From contig JBLMXQ010000090.1 in assembly GCA_050257855.1 (NCBI GenBank), positions 1 to 64,000 on the forward strand: 64,000 nt of DNA. The letters are read 5' to 3'. Position numbers and translations under genes: made by a program. Source of the DNA: JBLMXQ01 sp050257855. GTDB lineage: Bacteria > Acidobacteriota > Vicinamibacteria > Vicinamibacterales > CAVVIG01. Below are positions 35,388 to 43,470 of this stretch, piece after piece (position 1 is the first letter of the stretch; each line of letters begins with the position of its first letter). The notes beneath the pieces were generated by a model that was not told the origin of the DNA, did no database searches, and was given only the letters and a program-made list of their open reading frames with translations.

Positions 35388-36392
35388 ATGCTCGCCTTCT
35401 ATTCGGACATCTTCGTGCTCCCGCTGCCGGAGACGCATCGATTTCCGATGGGCAAGTACCGGCGCCTGCGCGAGCGGCTCCTCGAGGAGGGCGTGCTGGC
35501 GAGCGGCGACCTGCAGGTCCCGCCCGCCGCCGGGTGGGACGAGCTGCGGCTGGTGCACGACGCGTCGTACGTCGACGCCGTCGCGACCGGCAGCCTCGCG
35601 CCCGGGATGCAGCGGCGAATCGGCTTTCCGTGGTCGCCCGGCATGGTCGAGCGGTCGCGGCGATCGGTCGGCGCGACCCTTGCCGCCGCGCGCGAGGTCA
35701 CGAGCGGCGGCAAGGCGAACGCTTCGGGCTTCAGCGTTGCCGCGAACCTGGCAGGCGGCACCCATCACGCGTTCCGCGATCGCGGCGAAGGATACTGCGT
35801 CTTCAACGACGTGGCGGTCGCCGCACGCGTGCTGATGCGCGACCGCCTGATCGCACGCGCCCTGATCGCCGACTGCGACGTCCACCAGGGCAACGGCACG
35901 GCGGCGATCTTCCGTGAAGACCCGGCGGTTTTCACGCTGTCGCTCCACGGCGCGAACAACTACCCTTTTCGCAAGGAGCGGAGCGATCTCGACGTGACGT
36001 TCGAGGACGGCGCCGGCGACGAGGAGTACCTCGATGCCGTCGATCGCCATCTGCCCCTCGCCCTGGACCAACACCGGCCGGACATCGTGTTCTACCTCGC
36101 CGGCGCCGATCCGTTCGAGGGCGATCGCCTCGGCCGACTCGGGCTCACGATTGCCGGCCTGCGGGAGCGCGATCGGCGCGTCTTCGCCGCGTGCCGCGAT
36201 CGCGGCATTCCGGCCGTGGTGACGATGGGCGGCGGCTATGCGCCCGACGTGGAGTCGATCGTCACGATTCATGTCAATACCGTCCGGGAAGCTGTCGGCT
36301 CTCAGCTGTCAGCGGTCGGCTGTCAGCGGTCGGCTGTCGGCTGTCAGCAGCAGCTGCAGGCGCCCGGCGCGAGGCACCCGAGAAATGATTGA
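35388..36392 (+). CDS. Histone deacetylase-family amidohydrolase
   Basis: Arginase/deacetylase-fold protein of 334 residues. The catalytic segments are conserved: LAGGTHHAFRDRGEGYC with the tandem active-site His, and ADCDVHQGNG with metal-binding Asp and His. Later come GADPFEGDRLGRLGLT and the GGGYAPDV loop. Bacterial members deacetylate small acetylated amines or proteins such as acetyl-CoA synthetase; the substrate here is unknown. The last 30 or so residues are encoded by a tandem 14-base repeat and look non-conserved. The stop overlaps the start of the cyclodeaminase-family gene by 8 bases. Confidence 0.87.
   Translation: MLAFYSDIFVLPLPETHRFPMGKYRRLRERLLEEGVLASGDLQVPPAAGWDELRLVHDASYVDAVATGSLAPGMQRRIGFPWSPGMVERSRRSVGATLAAAREVTSGGKANASGFSVAANLAGGTHHAFRDRGEGYCVFNDVAVAARVLMRDRLIARALIADCDVHQGNGTAAIFREDPAVFTLSLHGANNYPFRKERSDLDVTFEDGAGDEEYLDAVDRHLPLALDQHRPDIVFYLAGADPFEGDRLGRLGLTIAGLRERDRRVFAACRDRGIPAVVTMGGGYAPDVESIVTIHVNTVREAVGSQLSAVGCQRSAVGCQQQLQAPGARHPRND
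36305..36355. repeat. Tandem 14-base repeat inside the deacetylase 3' end
   Basis: Two exact copies of GCTGTCAGCGGTCG (36305-36318 and 36319-36332) are followed by degenerate copies up to about 36355. The repeat adds a Ser/Ala/Val/Gln-rich tail to the deacetylase and looks like strand-slippage expansion. Confidence 0.8.
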
Positions 36393-37368
36393 TTTCCTCC
36401 TCCTCGACGAATCAGACGTCGCGTCCGTGCTCTCGATGGACGACCTCATCGAGACGATGGCGTCGGCGCTGCAGCGGTTCTCCACCGGCCGGGTCGAGCA
36501 GCCGGTCCGGACGGTCATTTCGGTGGACGGGGATCGCGCGTTCTTCGCCTCGATGCCCGCCCTGGCGCGCGATCCCGAGGCGCTCGGCGCGAAGCTCGTG
36601 ACCGTCTTCGGCGGCAACCCGGCGCGCGGCCTGCCTTCGCACCTGGCGAGCATCGTGCTGCTCGACCCCGGGACCGGCGCGCTTCTCGCCCTCATGGACG
36701 GCCGCTACATCACGGAGGCCCGGACGGCCGCCGTCTCCGCCGTCTCCTCGCGGCTGCTCGCCCGGCGCGGGGCGTCATCGCTGGCGATCATCGGCTCGGG
36801 CGTGCAGGCACGAAGCCATCTCGAGGCCCTCTCGCGCGTCCATCGACTCCGACAGGCGACGGTGTGGAGCCCGAACGCGGATCGGCGCCGCCGGTTCGCC
36901 GACGAGATGACGCCGCGCGCGCCCTGCCCGGTCAAGGCGGTGGATCACGCGGGCGAAGCGGTCGTCGGCGCAGACCTCATCGTGCTGGCGACCTCGTCTC
37001 CGACGCCGGTCATCGAGAGCGCCTGGGTGAAGCCCGGCGCGCACCTGATGGCGGTCGGCGCCTGCCGGCCGACGCAGCGGGAGATCGACCCGGCGCTCAC
37101 GGCACGGGCGCGCCTGTTCGTGGACTCCCGCACGGCCGCGCTCGTCGAGTCGGGCGACGTCGTGCTCGGGATCGCGGAAGGCCGGTTCGGACCCGATCAC
37201 CTCGCCGGGGAAGTCGGCGAGCTGGTGAACGGCGCGCCGGGGCGCCGCGACGACCGTGAAATCACGATCTTCAAGTCGCTGGGGCTGGCCGTGGAAGACG
37301 TGACGGCGGCCGATCTCGCCTACCGGCGGGCCGTCGAGAGGGGGATCGGGCAGAAGCTCCGGATGTAG
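36385..37368 (+). CDS. Ornithine cyclodeaminase/mu-crystallin family protein
   Basis: A 327-residue NAD(P)-dependent protein starting at ATG 36385. The nucleotide-binding loop is SLAIIGSGVQARSHLEAL, preceded by GRYITEARTAAVSAVSSRLL, both diagnostic. The family includes ornithine cyclodeaminase, alanine dehydrogenase, and pyrroline-2-carboxylate reductase, which completes trans-3-hydroxyproline breakdown. The proline-racemase-family gene next door favours the pyrroline-2-carboxylate or related amino-acid role. A perfect arms-paired terminator follows. The exact substrate is inferred, not shown. Confidence 0.86.
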   Translation: MIDFLLLDESDVASVLSMDDLIETMASALQRFSTGRVEQPVRTVISVDGDRAFFASMPALARDPEALGAKLVTVFGGNPARGLPSHLASIVLLDPGTGALLALMDGRYITEARTAAVSAVSSRLLARRGASSLAIIGSGVQARSHLEALSRVHRLRQATVWSPNADRRRRFADEMTPRAPCPVKAVDHAGEAVVGADLIVLATSSPTPVIESAWVKPGAHLMAVGACRPTQREIDPALTARARLFVDSRTAALVESGDVVLGIAEGRFGPDHLAGEVGELVNGAPGRRDDREITIFKSLGLAVEDVTAADLAYRRAVERGIGQKLRM

Positions 37369-37408
37369 ATTGCAGGACTGCAGGAAGGAGCTCCTGCAAT
37401 CCTGCAAT
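37369..37408. terminator. Bidirectional terminator hairpin
   Basis: Arms 37369-37385 (ATTGCAGGA, TGCAGGA) and 37392-37408 (TCCTGCA, TCCTGCAAT) pair with one C-A mismatch around AGGAGC. The hairpin fills the whole gap between the convergent cyclodeaminase-family and coxB genes. Confidence 0.75.
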
Positions 37409-37416
37409 TGGCGTCT

Positions 37417-38166
37417 TCAATTCGTCGCCGTCAGCTGCTTCTCCTGGTCCGCCATCCACTTCTGGAAGTCGGCCTGGCTCTGCACGGTCACGAAGCCGCG
37501 CATGCGGTAGTGGCCGAGGCCGCAGAGCTGCGAGCAGGTGATCTCGTAGTCGCCCACCCGCGTCGGGATGAACCAGACCGGAATCTCCAACCCCGGAATC
37601 GCGTCCTGCTTCACGCGCATCTCGTAGATGGCGAAGCTGTGGATCACATCCTTCGTGGAGAGGTGGATGAGGATCGGGCGGTCGACCGGCATGTTGAGCT
37701 GGTTGATCGTCGTGATGTCGTCCTTTCCGTTCGGATCCGTCCGATCGAGGCCCAGCGGGTTGTCGGCTGCCACGAACTTGACGTCCGTGCGGCCGAACTT
37801 GCCGTCCGGCCCGGGGTAATGGACGTTCCACGCGAACTGTTCGCCGACGACGCGGACGACGACGGCGTCCTTTTCCGCGGGGATGTCCTGCACGCGCCTG
37901 GCCCATGCCGGAATCGCGTACCCGATGAGCAGCAGCACCTCGATGACCGCCACGCCGATCTCGACGTACCTGGAGAAGTGCCCCTTGGCGCCCTCGTAGC
38001 TCGCCTTCGGATTGGCGCCGCGGCGGAACCGGAACAGCACGTAGACGAAAAAGGTTCCCCAGCCGACGAACAGGATCGCCATCAGCCAGTGGATCAGGAC
38101 GATGAGGTGGTCGATCTCGGCGGCGTGCGCCGAGGCCTCGACCGGCAGGCCCAGCAGCTTCAGCAT
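37417..38166 (-). CDS. coxB: Cytochrome c oxidase subunit II
   Basis: A 249-residue subunit II with two N-terminal transmembrane helices (about 20-45 and 75-98) and a periplasmic CuA domain. The CuA ligands are His in DVIHSFAIYE and Cys, Cys, His, Met in CSQLCGLGHYRM; Gln takes the place of the usual Glu between the cysteines. EQFAWNVHYPGPDG is the aromatic electron-entry region. No fused cytochrome c domain is present. It is the last gene of the oxidase operon and overlaps the upstream 87-residue protein by 7 bases. Confidence 0.93.
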   Translation of the reverse strand: MLKLLGLPVEASAHAAEIDHLIVLIHWLMAILFVGWGTFFVYVLFRFRRGANPKASYEGAKGHFSRYVEIGVAVIEVLLLIGYAIPAWARRVQDIPAEKDAVVVRVVGEQFAWNVHYPGPDGKFGRTDVKFVAADNPLGLDRTDPNGKDDITTINQLNMPVDRPILIHLSTKDVIHSFAIYEMRVKQDAIPGLEIPVWFIPTRVGDYEITCSQLCGLGHYRMRGFVTVQSQADFQKWMADQEKQLTATN

Positions 38167-38423
38167 TGAGCGGTCCCCTCCGACGCCAGCGGACGTCCTC
38201 CCTCGGGTGCGGCGGCCGCCGCGGCGGCGTTGGCCCTGCGCACGAGATTCACGAAGAAGGTGCCGAAGCCGGCGAGCACGGCGCCGGTGATGACGAGCAT
38301 CACCAGGATGCTCGTGTTGGCGGCGTGCGCCATCGGCGAGTCGTTCTGGCCGAAGCACACCGGGCAGGCGAGCGCCGCCCGCGGCACGGCGAGGATGAGA
38401 GCGGTCCAGATGATCCTGCGCAT
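38160..38423 (-). CDS. Small membrane protein of the oxidase operon (CPVCFG motif)
   Basis: An 87-residue protein from ATG 38423. A signal-like helix (RRIIWTALILAVPRAALA) is followed at once by CPVCFGQNDSPMA, a CxxC motif expected on the periplasmic face, then a transmembrane helix (about 35-58) and an Ala-rich tail. The CxxC could bind copper or take part in CuA assembly; this is inference from position next to coxB. It overlaps coxB by 7 bases, so expression is tightly coupled. I do not recognise a named family. Confidence 0.72.
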   Translation of the reverse strand: MRRIIWTALILAVPRAALACPVCFGQNDSPMAHAANTSILVMLVITGAVLAGFGTFFVNLVRRANAAAAAAAPEGGRPLASEGTAQC

Positions 38424-38436
38424 GGGTCCCCCCGTT

Positions 38437-38634
38437 TTACAGCCCCTTGGTCTTCCGCTGGAATGCCGCGCCGTAGATTGCCAGCGCGGCGCCGACGGCG
38501 AGCGCGGCCACGGCAACGGTGGCATAGCCCTCCGCGTGATCCACGCGGTACTGGCCGGCCGCCCACGCCGCGAAGAACGCGGTCAGGATGACCGACAACG
38601 CGATGAACACGAGATGAAAAGCCCGGAGCGACAT
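38437..38634 (-). CDS. Small two-helix membrane protein of the oxidase operon
   Basis: A 65-residue protein with two hydrophobic helices (about 5-27 and 38-58) joined by a polar GQYRVDHAEGYA loop and ending in a basic QRKTKGL tail. It lies between the subunit IV-like gene (5 bases) and the CxxC protein (14 bases), so it is part of the oxidase transcript. It may be a minor structural or assembly subunit; there is no sequence motif to say more. Confidence 0.7.
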   Translation of the reverse strand: MSLRAFHLVFIALSVILTAFFAAWAAGQYRVDHAEGYATVAVAALAVGAALAIYGAAFQRKTKGL

Positions 38635-38638
38635 GCCG

Positions 38639-38956
38639 TCACCGGGCCTGCGCGATCGCCGTGCCGATGTGATCCGCCATCGTCAGCGTCGGGATGAAGA
38701 TGAGGGCGAGGAAGAAGACGACCGTCAGCACCAGCGCGCCGTAGATCCACTGCTTTTCGTGGCTGAGATGCATGAAGACGGTTGCGACCATCGAGCCCTT
38801 CACGCCCGCGATGATCAGGGCGACGGCGATGGCGATCGGCACCGCGAAGTGCAGCGTGCTGGCGCCCACCGTCAGCAGCGTGCAGACGAGCAGCGCCCCG
38901 AAGATGATCATGTAGCTGCGGACGCTCTTCCTGACGTCGGCCGGTTCCGAATGCAT
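38639..38956 (-). CDS. Cytochrome c oxidase subunit IV-like protein
   Basis: A 105-residue protein with three transmembrane helices, matching the bacterial subunit IV (CyoD/CtaF-like) family. The second helix carries the typical KGSMVATVFMHLSHE segment. Family members stabilise the oxidase core. It follows coxC after a 225-base gap filled with five hairpin repeats, the largest break in the operon, so its level may be set separately from coxA-coxC by those hairpins. Confidence 0.85.
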   Translation of the reverse strand: MHSEPADVRKSVRSYMIIFGALLVCTLLTVGASTLHFAVPIAIAVALIIAGVKGSMVATVFMHLSHEKQWIYGALVLTVVFFLALIFIPTLTMADHIGTAIAQAR

Positions 38957-38976
38957 TCCCGTCTCCTGCAGCGAAC

Positions 38977-39171
38977 GGGACGGCCTGAAGGCCGTCCCCT
39001 ACCGATTGTCACTGCAACGGGACGGCCTGAAGGCCGTCCTCTACCGATTGTTTCTGCCAACGGGACGGCCTGAAGGCCGTCCTCTACCGATTGTTTCTGT
39101 AGGGGACGGTCTTCAGACCGTCCCTTCCACCGCTCTCCACGTCCCGCAGGGGACGGTCTTCAGACCGTCTC
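38977..39171. repeat. Five palindromic repeats inside the cox operon
   Basis: Hairpin units at 38977-38998, 39019-39040, 39062-39083, 39103-39124 and 39150-39171. The first three have arms built on GGGACGGCCT/AGGCCGTCC(C or T), the last two on GGGACGGTCT/AGACCGTC. Spacers carry CTACCGATTGT and spacing is 41-47 bases. They occupy most of the gap between coxC and the subunit IV-like gene and would be transcribed within the operon. Confidence 0.92.
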
Positions 39172-39181
39172 TTGCGCCGCT

Positions 39182-39766
39182 CTACAGCAGATACAACACC
39201 GGGAACAGGAAGATCCAGACGATGTCGACGAAGTGCCAGTAGAGGCCGGTCGTCTCGATCCTGTTCGTGAACTGGTCCGGGTTCGTCTTCCACAGCTTCG
39301 CGCCCGGCCCGAGGAAGTACGCCATGACCACCATGCCGCACAGGATGTGCAGGGCGTGGAGGCCGGTCAGCGTGAAGTAGATCGCGAAGAACGTGTCGTG
39401 CGACGGCCACTGCCCCGCCTCGAAGTGCTCCTTGTACTCGAAGTACTTGTTGACCAGGAACACGGCCGCCAGGATGAACGTCGCGCCGAGATACATCCGG
39501 TGCCGGGCCCAGTTCCTCACCTTGAGCGAGGCCCAGGCCATCACCATCGTGACCGACGAGGTGATCAGGATGATCGTGTTGATCGTGCCGAGCGGGACGT
39601 TCAGCTGATTGTGCGGCCACTCGGGCGCGCCGACGCGCAGCAGGATGTACGACGAGAACAGCGCGCCGAAGAGCATCACCTCGGAGGCGAGGAACAGCCA
39701 GATGCCCAGCTTGCCGTTGGTCAGGCCCGTGTCGGGCCGCGCTTCGACCGTGTAGGGGATGTTCAT
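39182..39766 (-). CDS. coxC: Cytochrome c oxidase subunit III
   Basis: A 194-residue subunit III with five transmembrane helices, the short bacterial form. The segment LGIWLFLASEVMLFGALFSSYILLR and the later FTLTGLHALHILCGMVVMAYF plus ETTGLYWHFVDIVWIFLFPVLYLL are family signatures, with the conserved Glu and His residues. It supports proton uptake and stability of subunit I. It starts one base after the coxA stop is reached in reverse order (coxA 39768, coxC ATG 39766), so the pair is tightly coupled. Confidence 0.94.
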   Translation of the reverse strand: MNIPYTVEARPDTGLTNGKLGIWLFLASEVMLFGALFSSYILLRVGAPEWPHNQLNVPLGTINTIILITSSVTMVMAWASLKVRNWARHRMYLGATFILAAVFLVNKYFEYKEHFEAGQWPSHDTFFAIYFTLTGLHALHILCGMVVMAYFLGPGAKLWKTNPDQFTNRIETTGLYWHFVDIVWIFLFPVLYLL

Positions 39767-39767
39767 G

Positions 39768-41537
39768 CTAGGCGCGCTCCGGCTCGAACTGCGGCGTGAA
39801 GTCCTTCGCGGCGCCCGGCACGCTGTACTCGTACGGACCGCGGTACACGATCGGCTCGGTCAGGAAGTTGCCGTGCCCGGGCGGCGACGGCGCCGACCAC
39901 TCGAGCGTCGTCCCTTCCCAGGGGTTCTCCGCCACCTTCCTGCCCCATTTCAGGCTGGCGAAGAAGTTGACGATGAACGGGATCTGGAAGAGACCGAGGC
40001 CCCAGGCCGCGAACCCGATCACGAGGTTCCACTTCAGCAGATGCTGGTTGTGCGCGTACTGCATGCCGCCGTCGTACATCCGGCGGTTCATGCCGCCCAG
40101 CCCCTGGATGAACATCGGCATGAAGACGAAGTTGATGCAGATGAAGGATCCCCAGAAGTGAATCTTCGCGAGGAGATCGTTCATCCGCCGGCCGGTCGCC
40201 TTCGGGAACCAGTAGTAGATGCCGGCGAAAAGCGCGAAGATCGTCCCGGGCGCCACGACGTAATGGAAGTGCCCGATGACGTAGTAGGTGTCGTGCAGGT
40301 GGATGTCCGACGGCGCCAGGCCGAGCGGCAGCCCCGTGAGCCCGCCGATGCCGAACATCGGCAGGAACGCGAGCGCGAACAGCATCGGCGTCGTGAACCG
40401 GATCGACGCGCCCCACAGCGACAGCAGCAGCGCCGTCAGGATGACGACCGACGGGATCGAGATGATCATCGTCGTCGTCTGGAAGAACGCGCTCATCGCC
40501 GTCCCCATGCCGGTCATGAACATGTGGTGCGCCCACACGATGAACGACATGAAGCCCAGGAAGATCACCGAGTAGACCATCGCCTTGTAGCCCCACAGCG
40601 GCTTGCGGGTGTTGTTGGCGAGGACCTCGGCGACGATGCCCATGGCCGGCAGGATGAGCACGTAGACTTCGGGATGCGCGAGGAACCAGAACAGGTGCTG
40701 CCAGAGCAGCGGGCTCCCGCCGCCGCTCACGGCCAGGACCTTGCCGCTGACGACGAGGCCGCTCGGCAGGAAGAAGCTCGTGCCGGCGAGCCGATCCATC
40801 AACTGCAGGACGGCGGCGCCCTCGAGCGGCGGAAACGCCAGCAGCAGCAGGAACGCGGTCACGAGCTGCGCCCACACGAAGAACGGCAGGCGCATGAAGC
40901 TCAGGCCCTTCGCCCGCAGCTGCACGATGGTGGTGATGAAGTTGATCGAGCCGAGGAGCGACGAGGTGATGAGGAACACCATCCCGAACAGCCAGATGGT
41001 CTGTCCCGTCGTGGCGATGTCGGCGAGCGGCGTATAGGACGTCCAGCCGGACTGCGCGGCGCCGCCGGGGGCGAAGAAGCCCGCCAGCATCGTGACGCCG
41101 CCCAGGAAGTACACCCAGTAGCTCATCATGTTGAGCTTGGGGAACGCCATGTCGGGCGCGCCGATCTGCAGCGGCATGACGAAGTTGCCGAACCCGCCGA
41201 CCGCCAGCGGCACGACGCCGAGGAACACCATGATGGTGCCGTGCATCGCGCCCAGCTGGTTGTAGAACTCGGGAAGCATGATGCCGCCGGGCGCCTTGTC
41301 GGGCCCGAACCAGCTTCCGATCAGCGGAATGGGCCGGCCCGGATAGGCCAGCTGCCACCGCATGATCATCATCAGAGTGAAGCCGAAGAGCAGAAAGGTC
41401 AGCCCGGTGATCGCGTACTGGATGCCGATGACTTTGTGGTCAACGGAAAAAACGTACTTGCGCCAGAACCCCGGCTCTTCGTGAGCATGCGCACGATCGC
41501 CATGCCCGACCGTCCCGAACGTGGCCACCTTGTCCAA
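39768..41537 (-). CDS. coxA: Cytochrome c oxidase subunit I
   Basis: Heme-copper oxidase catalytic subunit, 589 residues from a TTG start at 41537 with AAGGGAG upstream; no ATG or GTG closer to the family N-terminus has such a site. Twelve helices carry the metal ligands: low-spin heme His in GAMHGTIM, CuB His in WFLAHPEVYVLILP and AHHMF, and heme ligands in HDTYYVIGHFHYV. The Tyr in HPEVY crosslinks to the CuB His, and the set marks an A-type aa3 enzyme reducing O2 with proton pumping. It heads the minus-strand operon and is divergent from the TPR gene at 41643. Its heme A supply is encoded at 49229-51153. Confidence 0.95.
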   Translation of the reverse strand: MDKVATFGTVGHGDRAHAHEEPGFWRKYVFSVDHKVIGIQYAITGLTFLLFGFTLMMIMRWQLAYPGRPIPLIGSWFGPDKAPGGIMLPEFYNQLGAMHGTIMVFLGVVPLAVGGFGNFVMPLQIGAPDMAFPKLNMMSYWVYFLGGVTMLAGFFAPGGAAQSGWTSYTPLADIATTGQTIWLFGMVFLITSSLLGSINFITTIVQLRAKGLSFMRLPFFVWAQLVTAFLLLLAFPPLEGAAVLQLMDRLAGTSFFLPSGLVVSGKVLAVSGGGSPLLWQHLFWFLAHPEVYVLILPAMGIVAEVLANNTRKPLWGYKAMVYSVIFLGFMSFIVWAHHMFMTGMGTAMSAFFQTTTMIISIPSVVILTALLLSLWGASIRFTTPMLFALAFLPMFGIGGLTGLPLGLAPSDIHLHDTYYVIGHFHYVVAPGTIFALFAGIYYWFPKATGRRMNDLLAKIHFWGSFICINFVFMPMFIQGLGGMNRRMYDGGMQYAHNQHLLKWNLVIGFAAWGLGLFQIPFIVNFFASLKWGRKVAENPWEGTTLEWSAPSPPGHGNFLTEPIVYRGPYEYSVPGAAKDFTPQFEPERA

Positions 41538-41642
41538 CGCCGACTCCCTTCCGAGAATCGTCCCCCCGCCGCCGGCACGCCGAATTGTGCGGGCATTGTA
41601 TGCAGAAGGTCGAGGCGGCGCAAGCTTCGTAAGATAACCGGT

Positions 41643-42872
41643 ATGGCTCGTTCGCGCCCCCGCCCGCAGGCCGCAAGACGGTTCGCGCGGCCCGCGACGG
41701 CGCTCGTCGTCGGAGGCGCGCTCCTGCTGCTCGCGCCCGGCGCCGCTCCGGCGCGCGCCAACGCGGCGTCGGCGGCGCTGCGCGCCCGCGCGGCCGAGGA
41801 GCTCTACAACCTCGATCGCGATCTGGCCATCGCGACCTATCGCGAGGCGGTCGCCGCCGACCCGCGCGATCCGGCCGCCTACCGCGGGCTCGCCAGCGCG
41901 CTGTGGCTGTCGATCACCTTCCGCCGCGGCAACATGACGGTCGACGACTACCTCGGACGGGTCACGCGTCCGGCAACGAAGGCGCCGGCGCCGCCGGCCG
42001 GCACCGCCGCGGCGTTCCGCGACGCCGTCAACCGCGCCGTCGCGCTCGCCGGCGAGCGCATCGACGCCAACCCGCGCGATGCCGAGGCGCACTACGAGCT
42101 CGCCGCCGCCAACGGCCTGCGCGCTTCGTACGCGGCGACCGTCGACGGCAGCGTCCTCGCCGCGTTCCGCGCCGCGCGCGAGGCGTACGACGAGGACGAG
42201 AAGGTGCTCGACCTCGATCCGCGGCGGAAAGATGCCGGGCTGGTCGTCGGCACGTACCGCTACGTCGTCTCGACGCTCTCGCTCCCGGCGCGCTGGATGG
42301 CGTACGTCGTCGGGTTCGGCGGCGGCAGGGAGGCAGGACTGCGTCTGGTCGAGGACGCCGCGTCGTACGACGGCGACAACCAGACCGACGCCCGCTTTGC
42401 GCTCGTGCTCCTCTACAACCGCGAGCGCCGGTACGACGACGCGCTGAAGCAGCTGGCGGTGCTTCGCGATCGCTATCCGCGCAACCGGCTCGTGTGGCTC
42501 GAAACGGGATCGACCGACCTCCGGGCCGGCCGCCCCGTCGCCGCCCTGCGCGCGCTCGAGGACGGCATGGCCCGCTTCGCCGCCGATACGCGGCCGCGGA
42601 TGTTCGGCGAAGATGCACTCTGGCACTACAAGCGCGGCGCGGCGCGGGCGGCCGTCGGCCGGACGGCCGATGCGGAACAGGATCTCCGCGCCGCCGTCTC
42701 ATTGGAGGGACGCGACTGGGTCCATGGACGGGCCCATCTCGAGCTCGGAAAGCTCGCGGCGACGGCCGGCAACCGCTCCGCCGCACGCGCCGAATTTCAG
42801 CTGGCAATCAGGTTGAGCGAAGCAGACAATGACCCTCTGACGGCGCAGGAAGCGCGCCGCCTCCTGAAGTAG
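41643..42872 (+). CDS. Exported TPR-repeat protein
   Basis: A 409-residue protein with a signal segment (about 15-40, LVVGGALLLLAPGAAPARA) and tetratricopeptide repeats. These include LDRDLAIATYREAVAADPRDPAAYRGLASAL near the N-terminus and more in the C-terminal third (RYDDALKQL..., ADAEQDLRAAVSLEG, RSAARAEFQLAI). A central region (about 110-250) is not clearly TPR. TAAGAT at 41630-41635 ends 7 bases before the ATG with no ribosome site, so the mRNA may be leaderless. It is divergent from coxA. It probably scaffolds periplasmic or membrane complexes; partners are unknown. Confidence 0.78.
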   Translation: MARSRPRPQAARRFARPATALVVGGALLLLAPGAAPARANAASAALRARAAEELYNLDRDLAIATYREAVAADPRDPAAYRGLASALWLSITFRRGNMTVDDYLGRVTRPATKAPAPPAGTAAAFRDAVNRAVALAGERIDANPRDAEAHYELAAANGLRASYAATVDGSVLAAFRAAREAYDEDEKVLDLDPRRKDAGLVVGTYRYVVSTLSLPARWMAYVVGFGGGREAGLRLVEDAASYDGDNQTDARFALVLLYNRERRYDDALKQLAVLRDRYPRNRLVWLETGSTDLRAGRPVAALRALEDGMARFAADTRPRMFGEDALWHYKRGAARAAVGRTADAEQDLRAAVSLEGRDWVHGRAHLELGKLAATAGNRSAARAEFQLAIRLSEADNDPLTAQEARRLLK

Positions 42873-42876
42873 GCCG

Positions 42877-43374
42877 ATGCCCAGCGCCAAGAAGACCTGG
42901 ATCTCCATCGCGCTCGCCGCGGTCATCATCATCGTCGTTCTCGGACTGGCGGTGATCGGCGCCGGTACCTATGTCGTGTACAGCCACGTGCAGGCGCAGT
43001 TCGTCGCCGTCGACACGGCCGCCTCGGAGTTCGCGCGGGCGCGCGCCCGGTTCGCCGGCCAGACGCCCCTCATCGGGTTCGACCAGGACGACGAGCCGGA
43101 GGTGAATCGCCCGCCAGCGTCGGCGCCACGCCACGGAATCCACGCGCTGCATGTGCTGGCGTACGACGCCAGGAATCACAAGCTGGTGAACGTAGAGGTC
43201 CCGGGATGGGTGGTCCGCATGATGTCTGCCAGCGGCCACATCCGAATCGCCAACCTGGATCTGAGCGGCGACGCCGGCCGGATCACGCTCGACGACCTCG
43301 AGCGACATGGACCCGGGCTCGTCCTGGATCGGCACACGAGCCGCGGATCCCAGGTGCTCGTCTGGGCGGAGTGA
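42877..43374 (+). CDS. Membrane-anchored protein of unknown function
   Basis: A 165-residue protein with one N-terminal transmembrane helix (about 8-35, IALAAVIIIVVLGLAVIGAGTYVVY) and an extracytoplasmic domain. The body has alternating strand-like segments such as HALHVLAYDARNHKLVNVEVPGW and IANLDLSGDAGRITLDDLERHGPGLVL. It begins 4 bases after the TPR stop, so the two are probably one transcript. I do not recognise the family. Confidence 0.72.
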   Translation: MPSAKKTWISIALAAVIIIVVLGLAVIGAGTYVVYSHVQAQFVAVDTAASEFARARARFAGQTPLIGFDQDDEPEVNRPPASAPRHGIHALHVLAYDARNHKLVNVEVPGWVVRMMSASGHIRIANLDLSGDAGRITLDDLERHGPGLVLDRHTSRGSQVLVWAE

Positions 43375-43470
43375 GAACCCGGCTGAATAAAAAAGTGGAC
43401 AGTCCCGGCGGTACCGGCGCAGTTTCCACGGGATTTCGCTGGCATACCGCTTGAAGCCGTCGAGGGTGCC

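Noticed and set aside
39759..41642. Forward extension of the TPR gene across the whole coxA gene
   Set aside because: Residues before the Met at 41643 mirror coxA on the other strand and are low-complexity; the signal sequence begins at 41643.
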